From positions 1 to 38,829 of the forward strand of contig JAFIEQ010000023.1 in the NCBI GenBank assembly GCA_020832455.1: a DNA stretch of 38,829 nucleotides. Reading direction: 5' to 3'. Shown in pieces: positions 8,489-16,856 of the stretch. Source of the DNA: Nitriliruptoraceae bacterium (lineage in GTDB: Bacteria > Actinomycetota > Nitriliruptoria > Nitriliruptorales > Nitriliruptoraceae). Below the pieces are notes generated by a model, which did no database searches, was not told the origin of the DNA, and saw nothing but the letters and a program-made list of their open reading frames with translations. Position 1 is the first letter of the stretch. Every line of letters starts with the position of its first letter. The position numbers were made by a program, and so were the translations under genes.

Positions 8489-8674
8489 CTACCGGTCCGC
8501 GGTCGCCTGCTCCGCGTCCAGCATCGGCCCACAGGCCGCGAGGTCGAGGTCCGTCGACTCGCAACTCGAGGCGTCGACCTGCTGCCAGAGCAGGAGGACG
8601 ACGCCGAGCGCGAGCATCGCGCCGAGCAACATCACGCCCGATGGCGAGGAGCGTGCGGTGTACTGCGCGGCCAT
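8489..8674 (-). CDS. Small single-pass membrane protein, unknown function
   Basis: About 61 residues from the ATG at 8674; an in-frame GTG at 8701 would add nine. One strong hydrophobic segment (VMLLGAMLALGVVLLLW, about residues 14-30) follows a short N-terminus. The C-terminal tail is acidic and carries two cysteines. The ribosome-binding site is weak for both starts. The family is not recognised. The clear transmembrane segment, followed by an ordinary soluble tail, is the main reason for calling it. Confidence 0.45.
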   Translation of the reverse strand: MAAQYTARSSPSGVMLLGAMLALGVVLLLWQQVDASSCESTDLDLAACGPMLDAEQATADR

Positions 8675-8795
8675 GCGGGTCCCGTCGTGGTCGTTCGTCA
8701 CCCGTTCGGCGAGCCCCGCCGTGCGGACGGGCCGGGTCACCGAACGTGCGGTCAGATCATCGCTCGGAGCGGTCGCCCGCCCGCCCCGCGCGCGT

Positions 8796-8811
8796 CGGGT
8801 CAGCCGACCCG
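8796..8811 (-). terminator. Hairpin downstream of the DJ-1/PfpI gene
   Basis: CGGGTC-agcc-GACCCG is a perfect 6-bp GC stem about 85 bp past the DJ-1 gene stop. A related hairpin, GGTCGG/CCGACC at 8888-8908, overlaps the stop codon itself. Neither has a T run, so both are tentative. Confidence 0.35.
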
Positions 8812-8894
8812 GGCGGCGAGCGTCGGTCGGGTACGCTGTTGGACCCGCCGGGCGCTGCCGGGACGACGGATCGAGGCGTCGAGCGTCGGTCGGG

Positions 8895-9425
8895 TCAGCT
8901 GACCGACCCGCCGAGCGCCGGGATGAGCGCGCGCATCCACGGGCCGAGGTCGCCGGGGTGCCGCGAGGAGATGAGGTTGCCGTCGATGACGACGGGCTCG
9001 TCGACCCACTCGCAGCCGGCGTTGACCATGTCGTCCTTGATGGCCGTGAAGCTGGTCGCGGTCCGTCCCCGGATGATGCCGGCGGAGATCGGGACCCACC
9101 CGGCGTGGCAGATGAACGCGATCGGCTTGTCGGCGGTGTCGAAGGCGCGGACGAGGTCAAGCACCGCCTCGGAGCGGCGCAGGGCGTCCGGGGCGAAGCC
9201 ACCCGGGATGACCAGACCGGCGAAGTCCGCCTCGGCGACCTCGTCGATCGCGGCATCGACCGGGAAGGGGCCGTGGCCCTTCTTGCCGTGGACCGCCGAG
9301 CCGTCGACCGAGACCGTGGTGACCTCGGCGCCCTCCTCCGTCAGTCGCAGGACGGGGTAGAGCAGCTCGGAGTCCTCGAACAGATCCGCCGCGAGGACGA
9401 GGACCTTGGTGCCATCGAGCGTCAT
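8895..9425 (-). CDS. DJ-1/PfpI family protein (glutamine amidotransferase-like)
   Basis: About 176 residues from the ATG at 9425. The fold is class I glutamine amidotransferase-like: VLVLAADLFEDSE at the N-terminus with the conserved Glu17, then LVIPGGFAPDALR, and the nucleophile elbow FICHAGW with Cys106. The motif order and length match the PfpI/YhbO/DJ-1 group, whose members have been described as peptidases, glyoxalases or protein deglycases with stress roles. The substrate here cannot be read from sequence. It is probably a single-gene unit, separated from the GgpS gene by 290 bp filled with tandem repeats. Confidence 0.9.
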   Translation of the reverse strand: MTLDGTKVLVLAADLFEDSELLYPVLRLTEEGAEVTTVSVDGSAVHGKKGHGPFPVDAAIDEVAEADFAGLVIPGGFAPDALRRSEAVLDLVRAFDTADKPIAFICHAGWVPISAGIIRGRTATSFTAIKDDMVNAGCEWVDEPVVIDGNLISSRHPGDLGPWMRALIPALGGSVS

Positions 9426-9549
9426 GGGGGACCTGTCGTGAGTGGTGGAGGGTGGGGGTGCGACGCGGGTGCTCGGCACGCGCATCGGCCGTCGGACGCC
9501 CAGTCTGGGCCACGAGCCCTGGTTCCGCTCGTCGCCCTCGTGGCCGTCC

Positions 9550-9641
9550 GGCCGAGGCCTGCTCGTGTGCCCGGCCGAGACCTGCCCGTGCCCCCGGCCG
9601 AGACCTGCCCGTGCCCCCGGCCGAGACCTGCCCGTGCGTCG
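9550..9641. repeat. 23-bp intergenic tandem repeat
   Basis: Four copies of a 23-bp unit (ggccgagacctgcccgtgcc plus ccc). The two inner copies are exact and the outer two diverged. They lie upstream of the DJ-1 gene and downstream of GgpS, so they could affect DJ-1 promoter spacing or GgpS transcript ends. Confidence 0.85.
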
Positions 9642-9669
9642 GGCCCGGGCCTCCTCGACGGTGTGGCCC

Positions 9670-9717
9670 GGCGGACGGGTCGCTCGGCGGACGGGTCGCT
9701 CGGCGGACGGGTCGCTC
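9670..9717. repeat. 16-bp tandem repeat abutting the GgpS stop codon
   Basis: Three exact copies of ggcggacgggtcgctc. The third runs into the TGA stop of the GgpS gene (9716-9718). A different unit from the neighbouring 23-bp array. Confidence 0.85.
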
Positions 9718-11203
9718 AGCGGCTTCGGAGCGCCTCGAACTGCGTGAGGATGTGCCCGGCCCAGTGTTCGATGTCGTAGTGATCGACCGAGGCGGTGAGC
9801 CTGGCCATGCGGTTCGCACGCTCTTCGACGGACATGTCGATGGCGTGGTCGATGGCGGCGTCGAGCGACTCGTGGCTGTAGGGGTTGGCGATGACCGCAT
9901 CGGGCAGTTCGACCGAGCAGCCGGTGAACTCGCTGAGCACCAGGACGCCCGGCTCCAGCGGATCCTTGGACGCCACGTACTCCTTGGCGACGAGGTTGAG
10001 CCCGTCACGCAGCGGCGTGATCCAGCACTGGTCGGCGGCGCGGTAGTAGCTGAGCAGCTCCTCGAACGGGATCGGCGTCGTGAACAGCATGATCGGACCC
10101 CAGTCGAGCGTCGCGAACCGCCCGTGGATCCGACCGACCTGCTGCTCGATCTCGTGACGGGTCTCGTCGTAGACCGTCATCCCGCTGGCCGGCGCGACCG
10201 AGGTGACCATCAGCTTGATGCGCTTGTGCAGCTCCGGGCGTCGTTCGAGCAACCGCTCGTAGGCGAGCAGCGTCTCGATCGTGCCCTTGGTGTAGTCGAC
10301 GCGACCGACCGACACGATCAGCTGTTGATCGCCGAGCTCGTTGGCGATCTCGAAGCCCTTCTCGCCGGCCGCACGTTCGCCGAGCACCTTGCGGATCAGG
10401 GTCGGGTTGGTCCCGATCGGGAAGGAGTCCAGCCGCACCTCACGGTCCCAGTAGCGCAGCTTCGTGGTGACCTCGGGCTCGGAGAGCGCCATGCCGTGCG
10501 GGCTCAGGCCATCCTCGACGGCGACCTTCTCCGCGACCTCGGCGCCGCGCAGCGAGCGGGCGACCTGCACGAAGTTCTCCGCGTAGCGCGGGATGTGGAA
10601 GCCGACGATGTCGCAGGCCAGCAGGCTGTCGACGATCTCGTCACGCCAGGGCAGCAGTGCGAACACGTCCGCAGACGGGAACGGCGTGTGGTGGAAGAAG
10701 GCGACCTTCGCATCCGGCTTGATCTGCCGGATGAAGCTCGGCACCAGCCAGAGGTTGTAGTCGTGGATCCAGATCAGCGCATCGTCGCTGGCCTGCTCGC
10801 AGGCTGCCTCGGCGAAGAGGCGGTTGACCTCCCGGTAGGTCTCCCAGTCCGCGGCCTGCGCGTCGAAGTTCAGCGCGAAGGAGTGCAGCACCGGCCAGAG
10901 GGCCGCCTTCGAGGTCACGTGGTAGAAGCTCGCGACCTGCGCCGGCGTCAGCCCGATGCGGGACACCTCGTAGGTGCCGTGCCGGTCGTCCATCGTCACG
11001 TGGGGATGCTCCGGCTCCTGGCCCAACTCGTCGACGTGTTGCCACGCGACCCACGAGCCGCGGTCGACGGTCTGGAAGAAGCTCTTGAGCGTGGGCACGA
11101 TCCCGTTCGGGCTCTTGTGCTCGCGGAACTCCACGCGCCCATCAACCTCCACCTCCTCGAAGGGCTGGCGGTGGTAGACGATCACGAGGTCGGAGCCGCT
11201 CAC
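9716..11203 (-). CDS. ggpS: Glucosylglycerol-phosphate synthase (GT20 family)
   Basis: 495 residues, starting at a GTG (11203) that overlaps the stop of the upstream phosphatase gene as GTGA. It is a GT20 retaining glucosyltransferase like trehalose-6-phosphate synthase. Shared GT20 landmarks are [24 protein letters not shown] and [13 protein letters not shown]. The N-terminus reads [11 protein letters not shown], then [13 protein letters not shown], which resembles cyanobacterial GgpS rather than the SAGGL loop of OtsA. The expected reaction is ADP-glucose plus glycerol 3-phosphate to glucosylglycerol phosphate, a compatible-solute precursor. The preceding HAD phosphatase would complete synthesis. 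OtsA activity is the main alternative. Confidence 0.82.
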   Translation of the reverse strand: MSGSDLVIVYHRQPFEEVEVDGRVEFREHKSPNGIVPTLKSFFQTVDRGSWVAWQHVDELGQEPEHPHVTMDDRHGTYEVSRIGLTPAQVASFYHVTSKAALWPVLHSFALNFDAQAADWETYREVNRLFAEAACEQASDDALIWIHDYNLWLVPSFIRQIKPDAKVAFFHHTPFPSADVFALLPWRDEIVDSLLACDIVGFHIPRYAENFVQVARSLRGAEVAEKVAVEDGLSPHGMALSEPEVTTKLRYWDREVRLDSFPIGTNPTLIRKVLGERAAGEKGFEIANELGDQQLIVSVGRVDYTKGTIETLLAYERLLERRPELHKRIKLMVTSVAPASGMTVYDETRHEIEQQVGRIHGRFATLDWGPIMLFTTPIPFEELLSYYRAADQCWITPLRDGLNLVAKEYVASKDPLEPGVLVLSEFTGCSVELPDAVIANPYSHESLDAAIDHAIDMSVEERANRMARLTASVDHYDIEHWAGHILTQFEALRSR

Positions 11204-11976
11204 TGGTGGTCCTGTCCGTCGTCGGCGGGGAGGTCGGGGTCGAGGTCGAGGTGCGGGGCGAAGAAGCCGAAGTGGTCGATGGCGTCGCTGATGCCGGCGC
11301 AGCCGGGGTGCGCGCTGCGGTGGACGAGGTCGAGGCCCTCGATGGCCCCGAGCAGCGCCGGTTCGGAGTTGCCGACGGCGACCCCACGGAAGCGGGTCTG
11401 GAACAGCGACAGGTCGTTGAGGGTGTCGCCGGCCACCAGGACGCGCTCATCGGGGAGCTCGAGGCTCTCCACGACCCGGGTCAGGGTCGGGCCCTTGGCG
11501 ATGCCCTTCGGCAACACGTCGAGGTAGAGGTCCGCGGAGGTGACCACGTCGTACCCGGCGGCCCGGGCCTTGTCGATCGCCGCGGTCGGTGGGCGGGCCG
11601 GGTCGTAGAAGTACGACACCCGCCGTTCGCCCATGACGGGCTGCAGCTCGAGCTCGTCCTCGTCGGCGAGCAGGTCGAGCACCCGCTGGTTCGCGCCGTC
11701 CCACCGTGCGTCGATCCAATCCTGCACGGCGGTGACGGGGGAGAAGTCCGTCCCGTCGACCACGGTCGTGCCGACGTCGCCGATGATCAGGTCGGGCTGC
11801 GGCATCCCCGGCTGGGCGATCAGATCCGCGATGAAGCCGAGGTCGCGACCGGTGACGAAGATCAGCGTCAGCTCGTCCGCGCGGGCGATGAGCTCGTCGT
11901 AGAGCGCACGGCGCTGCGTCTCGTCACCGCCGAGGAAGGTGCCGTCGAGGTCGGTCGCGAGCACGAGCTGTGGCAA
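11200..11976 (-). CDS. HAD-IIB phosphatase, likely glucosylglycerol-phosphate phosphatase
   Basis: About 258 residues. I chose the TTG at 11976 because AGGAG lies seven bases upstream and the first HAD motif starts soon after; longer starts would read through tandem repeats. HAD motifs are clear: DLDGTFL with the two catalytic aspartates, FVTGRDLGF (motif II), the lysine in GIAKGPTLTRVVE (motif III), and AGDTLNDLSLF (motif IV). The cap arrangement fits the sucrose-phosphate phosphatase / mannosyl-3-phosphoglycerate phosphatase group. The gene overlaps ggpS by four bases. In several heterotrophs an HAD domain is fused N-terminal to GgpS; here the same order is kept as two genes, which supports glucosylglycerol-phosphate as substrate. 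Confidence 0.82.
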   Translation of the reverse strand: MPQLVLATDLDGTFLGGDETQRRALYDELIARADELTLIFVTGRDLGFIADLIAQPGMPQPDLIIGDVGTTVVDGTDFSPVTAVQDWIDARWDGANQRVLDLLADEDELELQPVMGERRVSYFYDPARPPTAAIDKARAAGYDVVTSADLYLDVLPKGIAKGPTLTRVVESLELPDERVLVAGDTLNDLSLFQTRFRGVAVGNSEPALLGAIEGLDLVHRSAHPGCAGISDAIDHFGFFAPHLDLDPDLPADDGQDHQ

Positions 11977-11989
11977 CGGGGAACTCCTG

Positions 11990-12085
11990 GAGCGGACAGC
12001 GGGGAACGGACGTCGGGGAGCGAACAGCGGGGCGCGAACAGCGGGGAACGGACGTCGGGGCGCGAACAGCGGGGCGCGGACACGG
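11990..12085. repeat. Array of 14-15 bp repeats upstream of the HAD-ggpS operon
   Basis: About six imperfect copies built around acagcggggcgcga and gacgtcgggg. Some form a larger duplication of roughly 43 bp. The array lies just 5' of the TTG start and its ribosome-binding site, so it belongs to the promoter or leader. The 12086-12262 stretch holds no evident gene. Confidence 0.8.
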
Positions 12086-12262
12086 CGGACGGTCGGTCTG
12101 GCAGCGCCGTGCGACCGGCCGCGGGGGGGCGCGGCGCGCCGACGTGACGTGCACGCCGGACCTCGGCGGCGTCGCCCCACGTCAGCGCATCACCGGGCCG
12201 TGCGGACACGACCCTACCGAGGTCAGGTGACCGAACGGACGGGTTCGTGGTGAACGCTCGGG

Positions 12263-14356
12263 TCAGATCGGGTCGAGCACCTGCACCTCGAGGTCGGGTG
12301 GTGCCTCGTGCACGGTGAGCTGCCCGTCGCGTAGCTCGACGCTGAGTCGCCCCCCGGCCAGCGGCATGCCGCGCACCGACAGGTGGGCGAAGGGGGCCGG
12401 ATCCATGGCCCGCAGGTGGACGACCCCGTTGGGGACATCGGGCTCGATGCCGAGGACCGCGCGCATCGCCAGCAGCGAGGCGCCGGCCGCCCAGGCCTGT
12501 GGTCGACAGGCCCGGGGGTAGGGCAGCGGACGTGAGCCGGTGGTGCGTTGTTCACCGCCGAGCAGCTCCGGCAGCCGGTCGTCGAGGTACTCCGCGGCCC
12601 CCATCAGGCCCTGCAGCAGGGCGTTCGCGGTGGGGACGGCCGCGCCGCCGTGCCGGGCGGCACCGTCGATCGTGATGGCGGTGTCGTGGGGCCAGACCGA
12701 CCCGCCGTGGTAGGAGAGCGGGTTGAACCGGGGCGAACGGCTGCTCAGGGTGCGCAGACCCCACCCGCAGTCGAGATCCGGTTCGCCGAGCCGCTCGGCG
12801 ATGCGGCGCTCCTGGTCGGGTCCGAGGATGCCGGTGCCGAGCAGGTGGCCCGCGTTCGACGTGACGGCGTCGACCCGGCGGTCGTCACCGTCCAGCGCGA
12901 CGGCGGGGAAGCCACCATCGTCGTCGTCGACCCAGAACCGTTGCTGGAAGCGGTCGCGGAGCCGGCCCGCCCACTGCCGCCAGCGGTCCGCGTCGTCGCG
13001 CCCGAAGGCATCGAGCAGCGCGGCACCGTCCATCGCCGCCTGGTGGGCGTAGCCCTGGACCTCGCACAGCGCGATCGGCGGGGTCGCGAGCCGGCCGTCG
13101 GCGAACGAGATCGCGTCGCCGGAGTCCTTCCAGCCCTGGTTCGCCAGGCGCCGTTCGCCGTAGGCCTCGTAGCGCAGGAACCCGGTGCTGCGCGGATCGC
13201 CGTGGTCGCGCATCCAGCGCAGCGCGCGCTCCGCGTGGGGGAGCAGCGCCTCGACCTGTACAGGGTCGAGTCCCCACCGCCAGGCCCGTGCCAGCAGGAT
13301 CACGAACAGTGGCGTCGCATCGACCGTGCCGTAGTAGCACGGCGGCAGCTCGCCACGGTCCACCTGTTCGCCGTGACGCAGCTCGTGGATGATCTTGCCC
13401 GGGGCCTCCTCGGTCACCTCGTCGTGGCGGACACCCTGGTAGCGCGCGAGCAGACGGAGGGTCTCACCAGCGAGGGTGACCCCGAGCGGCAGGGCCATGG
13501 CGGCACCCCACAGCGCGTCGCGACCGAACAGCGTCAGGAACCACGGGGTGCCGGCAGCGAGGAAGCGCTCGCCATCGTCCTCGGTCACGAGCGAACTCAG
13601 GTCGAGGATCGAGCGGGTCAGCATCCGTTCGAAGCGCACGTCGCTGCAGGAGATGTCCAGGGTGGCCAGCGGCGAGGTCGCGGCGGGGTCGCGCTCCGGC
13701 GAGGGAGCACTCGTGGTCGTGCTCGTCGCGCCACCGGGCGTCGTCCCCGCCGACGCGGCTGGCGCCCGGGCGATCGTGAGCGTGACCGACCAGGAGGTCT
13801 GCGGTTCCAGCGCGACCCGCCACCGCAGCCGGGTGGGATCGTCGGACGCGGAGGGCGGGACGACCGACAACAGGGCGTCGGAGGTCCCCGGCGGGCCCTC
13901 GAAGCGGAGTCCACCCTCGATGCGGTGTGCGCTGGCCGGTGGCGGTGGGCGGCCGTGCTTGACGTCGAAGATGTAGGCGAAGTCGGCGGCGACCTCCAGT
14001 TCGACTTCCGACTCGGAGGCGGTGACCGCGTGGTTGGTGAGCCGGATCGTCTCACGCCAACCATCGGTCACGTCACGCTCCCGGGTGATGAGCAGCGACG
14101 GGTCCGTCGCGTGCGCCCGGGTCACGCACGAGCTGAAGTGCGCGCCGCCACGACCGATCGGGTAGCCCCCCAACGGGTGCGGCTCCGTGCCGTCGACCCG
14201 CAGCACCAGCGAGCTGAGCAGGCGGGTGTCGTCGAGGTACACGCCGTGGTCGTAGTCGAGACGGATCTGACCGCTGGTGGCGGACAGGCAGAACAGCCGC
14301 CCCGCGACGCAGGTCACCTCCCCGATGGGGCCGGTCTGTGGCCCATCGGGGCTCAC
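12263..14356 (-). CDS. GDE-type amylo-alpha-1,6-glucosidase-like glycoside hydrolase
   Basis: About 697 residues from the GTG at 14356, which overlaps the stop of the GT4 gene as GTGA. The N-terminal about 330 residues are a beta-rich domain of the GDE_N_bis type (YDHGVYLDDTRLLSSL near residue 35), including a low-complexity Thr/Ser/Pro insert near 210-225. The rest is an (alpha/alpha)6 barrel like glycogen debranching C-terminal and GH63-type enzymes. Barrel motifs include LFGRDALWGAAMAL, NQGWKDSGDAISF and YHGGSVWPHDTAI, which supply the usual acidic catalytic residues. It should hydrolyse an alpha-glucosidic bond in a glucan or glucoside. There is no signal peptide. Coupling to a GT4 and the nearby ggpS suggest osmolyte or storage glucan turnover; the true substrate is open. 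Confidence 0.85.
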   Translation of the reverse strand: MSPDGPQTGPIGEVTCVAGRLFCLSATSGQIRLDYDHGVYLDDTRLLSSLVLRVDGTEPHPLGGYPIGRGGAHFSSCVTRAHATDPSLLITRERDVTDGWRETIRLTNHAVTASESEVELEVAADFAYIFDVKHGRPPPPASAHRIEGGLRFEGPPGTSDALLSVVPPSASDDPTRLRWRVALEPQTSWSVTLTIARAPAASAGTTPGGATSTTTSAPSPERDPAATSPLATLDISCSDVRFERMLTRSILDLSSLVTEDDGERFLAAGTPWFLTLFGRDALWGAAMALPLGVTLAGETLRLLARYQGVRHDEVTEEAPGKIIHELRHGEQVDRGELPPCYYGTVDATPLFVILLARAWRWGLDPVQVEALLPHAERALRWMRDHGDPRSTGFLRYEAYGERRLANQGWKDSGDAISFADGRLATPPIALCEVQGYAHQAAMDGAALLDAFGRDDADRWRQWAGRLRDRFQQRFWVDDDDGGFPAVALDGDDRRVDAVTSNAGHLLGTGILGPDQERRIAERLGEPDLDCGWGLRTLSSRSPRFNPLSYHGGSVWPHDTAITIDGAARHGGAAVPTANALLQGLMGAAEYLDDRLPELLGGEQRTTGSRPLPYPRACRPQAWAAGASLLAMRAVLGIEPDVPNGVVHLRAMDPAPFAHLSVRGMPLAGGRLSVELRDGQLTVHEAPPDLEVQVLDPI

Positions 14357-15576
14357 GTGACACCGCCGACGTCGAGGTTGCCGAGCGTGCCGGCGCCGCT
14401 GCTGCTGCTGCCGCTGCCGCTGCTCAGGTTGCCGCCGACGCCGGCGGCGTCGCCGACGGGCCGTGGCAGGGGCGCACGACGAACGCGTGGCCCGACCCGC
14501 GGCCCGGCGACCGCCCGGTGCACGATCGCCGGGCGCGCCGCATCGGCGACGACCTGCTCGAAGACCTCGAGGTACCCGCGCACCATCGCCTCGACGGAGA
14601 AGTGCTCCGCGACCCGGGCGCGGCAGGCACTGCGGTCGTAGCGCCACGCCTGGGCGACCGCCGCGATCAGGCCCGCCTCGTCCCCCGGATCGAGCAGCGC
14701 GCCGGTCCGACCGGGCGCGATGAGCTCCTGACTCGCGCCGTGCCGGTAGGCCAGCACGGGCGTACCGACCGCCATCGACTCGGTCATGACCAGCCCGAAC
14801 GGTTCCGGCCACGCGATCGGGAACAGGGTCGCCTCGGCCCCGGACATCACGTCGAGGGCGTCCTGGCGGGTCCCGTTGCGGATCACGGAGACGTCCGCAC
14901 CGACGAGTTCCGGCGCGACGACCGTGTCCCAGTACCGCTCCTCCTCGCGTTCGTTGATCTTGATGGCCATGGCGAGGTGGCGTCCACTGGCCCGGGCGAC
15001 GCGCAGCGCCACCTCGGGGCCCTTCTCCGCGTTCGCGCGTCCGACGAAGGCGAGGTGGCCGTCGCCGTCGGCCTGCGCCCGGAACGCGTGGGTGTCGAGG
15101 TCGACGCCGTTGTGCACCATGTGGTCGACGCGGACCCCCGCGGGGGTCCGGGCGCGCTGGTCCGCGCTGATCGCGACGCGGTGCAGACCGTCGCCGAGCA
15201 GCGCGTGTAGCCGCGAGACCTCGGGGGTCCACGGCCCGTGCAGGGTGTGGACCACGGGCGGACCGTCGGTCATCGAGGCCAGCGCCGCGCCGGCGAAGCC
15301 CGAGTGATCGTGGATGACGTCGAAGGACCAGCGACGTTGGTAGGCGGTGATCGTGTGGATCAGTTCGTGCAACGTCGAGCCGAGCGCGCGGCTCGGCGGC
15401 TCGTCGAAGACGTTGATCAGGGTCGCCTCCGACCGGGAGCCCCCGCTGGCGAACAGGGTCACCTCGGCGCCGGCCCGCACGAGGCCGTCGGTCAGGCCGC
15501 CGACGACGCGTTCGATCCCGCCGTAGCCCTCGGGCGGCACGGTGAACCACGGTGGAGCGATCTCGAGGATGCGCAT
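14353..15576 (-). CDS. GT4-family glycosyltransferase
   Basis: About 407 residues from the ATG at 15576 (MRILEIAPPWFTVPPEGYGG). The glycine-rich N-terminal loop of a GT-B enzyme is followed by VIHDHSGFAG and VHTLHGPW. The C-terminal nucleotide-sugar domain shows FVGRANAEKG, LFPIAWPEPFGLVMTESMA and GTPVLAYRHGASQELI, the EPFGLV-E motif of retaining GT4 enzymes. The last 25 residues are Gly/Ser-rich and probably disordered. It is coupled by a 4-bp overlap to the downstream glycosidase, so the two are co-translated. The acceptor is unknown; a glucoside or glucan is inferred from the neighbours. Confidence 0.87.
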   Translation of the reverse strand: MRILEIAPPWFTVPPEGYGGIERVVGGLTDGLVRAGAEVTLFASGGSRSEATLINVFDEPPSRALGSTLHELIHTITAYQRRWSFDVIHDHSGFAGAALASMTDGPPVVHTLHGPWTPEVSRLHALLGDGLHRVAISADQRARTPAGVRVDHMVHNGVDLDTHAFRAQADGDGHLAFVGRANAEKGPEVALRVARASGRHLAMAIKINEREEERYWDTVVAPELVGADVSVIRNGTRQDALDVMSGAEATLFPIAWPEPFGLVMTESMAVGTPVLAYRHGASQELIAPGRTGALLDPGDEAGLIAAVAQAWRYDRSACRARVAEHFSVEAMVRGYLEVFEQVVADAARPAIVHRAVAGPRVGPRVRRAPLPRPVGDAAGVGGNLSSGSGSSSSGAGTLGNLDVGGVT

Positions 15577-15950
15577 GATGACCCGCTGGTGGGCCAGCGA
15601 GGGTCGCTCGACGGGCCCCGCGGGGGACCCGGTTGCAGCCGACAGCTGGCGCGACGTGGGGCGGCGTCGTCGCAGCGGTGCTGCGTCGGGACGGCAGCGG
15701 GGTCCGGGTTGCCGTGGTCGCGGGTCGTATCCCCGCGGTCGCCCACACCCCGGCAGCCTACGTCGGGTCGGCCCGCCGGGAGGGCCGTTCGGCCTGCACC
15801 GGGCATCGTTCACCGCTGCGGGGTCGTTGGCCGGGTCGGCGCGGGCCCGCGCGGGCGTGCGGCGCACGGATGGGTCGGCGCTGCCCGGTTGGGTCGACGC
15901 TGGACGAGCAGGCCAGCTCCGCATGGACCGATCAGCGCTGCATGGACCGA
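15577..15950. other. Gene-free stretch upstream of the GT4 gene
   Basis: 374 bp with no supported gene on either strand. It should contain the promoter of the GT4-glycosidase operon, but no clear -35/-10 pair stands out. The right end carries a 19-bp direct duplication described separately. Confidence 0.5.
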
Positions 15951-15957
15951 TCAGCGC
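15921..15957. repeat. 19-bp direct duplication at the ANTAR gene end
   Basis: Two adjacent copies of gcatggaccgatcagcgc(t). The second copy contains the stop codon of the downstream-listed GAF-ANTAR gene (15951-15953), so the duplication copied a gene end into the intergenic space. Confidence 0.85.
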
Positions 15958-16703
15958 CGGCGTCGCGGCAGATCGTCGGTGCCGAGCCGGCCCGCGACCA
16001 CGTCACCGGCCACATCGGCCATCTTCCGGTTTCGGCCGCGCGCGAAGCGCCGCATGCGATCGAACGCGTCGTCGACGCTGATGCCGGCCCGCTCCGCGAG
16101 CACCCCCTTGGCCTGCTCGATGCCGATGCGGCTGTTGAGTGCGTGCTGGAGCTGGGCCTGGACCATGTGCGCGCGGTGGACCTCGCGCTGCTGGAGCAGC
16201 CCGATCGTGGCGACGTCGGCAAGAGCCTGGATCGCGCGCCCGGCGTCCTCATCGAGCCCACCGGGCTGCTCGTGGAAGAGGTTCATGGCGCCGAGCACCG
16301 TGCCGCGCAGGCGCAGGGGCACGGCGTGGACGGCGAGGAACCCCGTCTCCAGCGCACGTGGGGTGAACTGGGGCCACCGCTCACGCTCCTGCTCGAGGTC
16401 GTGGACGCTGACCGTGGTCCCGCTGGTGAAGCAGTCCTGGCACGGCCCCTGTTCGCGTTGGACCTGGAAGAGCTCGAGCAGGTGGGTCCGTTCGTGCGAT
16501 GCGGCGAGCACCTGCAGGTCCCCGGCCTCGTCGGCGAGCAGGATGCCGACCTCGGAGGCGAAGCCGAGCTCGACGACGCGCTCCGCGAGCGTCGACAGGA
16601 AGTCGACGACGTCGAAGTCCTCGACGAGCGTGTCGGCGGCCGCGACGAAGGTCGCGATCAGGAGCCGTTCGGGATCGGCGACGGCGGTGCGAGCGGGACT
16701 CAT
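15951..16703 (-). CDS. GAF-ANTAR transcription antitermination regulator
   Basis: 250 residues from the ATG at 16703, with a purine-rich ribosome-binding site (AGGAAGCAGG) upstream. Residues about 30-180 form a GAF sensor domain, including a Cys pair (GPCQDCFTSG) that could bind a ligand or sense redox. Residues about 185-240 are an ANTAR domain (LNSRIGIEQAKGVLAERAG, then DAFDRMRRFARG), which binds paired hairpins in nascent RNA and prevents termination. The C-terminus ends in RRRR. There is no kinase or receiver domain in the same protein. A second GAF-ANTAR gene lies just upstream in the same direction. Target transcripts are unknown. Confidence 0.9.
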   Translation of the reverse strand: MSPARTAVADPERLLIATFVAAADTLVEDFDVVDFLSTLAERVVELGFASEVGILLADEAGDLQVLAASHERTHLLELFQVQREQGPCQDCFTSGTTVSVHDLEQERERWPQFTPRALETGFLAVHAVPLRLRGTVLGAMNLFHEQPGGLDEDAGRAIQALADVATIGLLQQREVHRAHMVQAQLQHALNSRIGIEQAKGVLAERAGISVDDAFDRMRRFARGRNRKMADVAGDVVAGRLGTDDLPRRRR

Positions 16704-16856
16704 GGGGACCTGCTTCCTGGATGGGAGATCGTCGCCGGGATCATCGACCGAGCGTAGGCGCCGTGCTCGGGGCGACCGGTGAGCGAGAGGGTCGGTGAGC
16801 TGGGGACGAGGTGGGCAGACCTGGCGGTCGGGGGATCCGGCGATCGAGGTGGGCGA

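Noticed and set aside
8881-8910. Operator at the GGTCAGCTGACC palindrome
   Set aside because: It overlaps the DJ-1 stop codon, with no promoter nearby; a terminator-like role is more likely.
9452-11527. 691-codon plus-strand frame opposite ggpS
   Set aside because: Antisense shadow of a clear GT20 gene; no motif or ribosome-binding site.
14357-15748. N-terminal extension of the GDE glucosidase across the GT4 gene
   Set aside because: The extension is an Arg-rich shadow of GT4; the GTG at 14356 overlapping the GT4 stop is the natural start.
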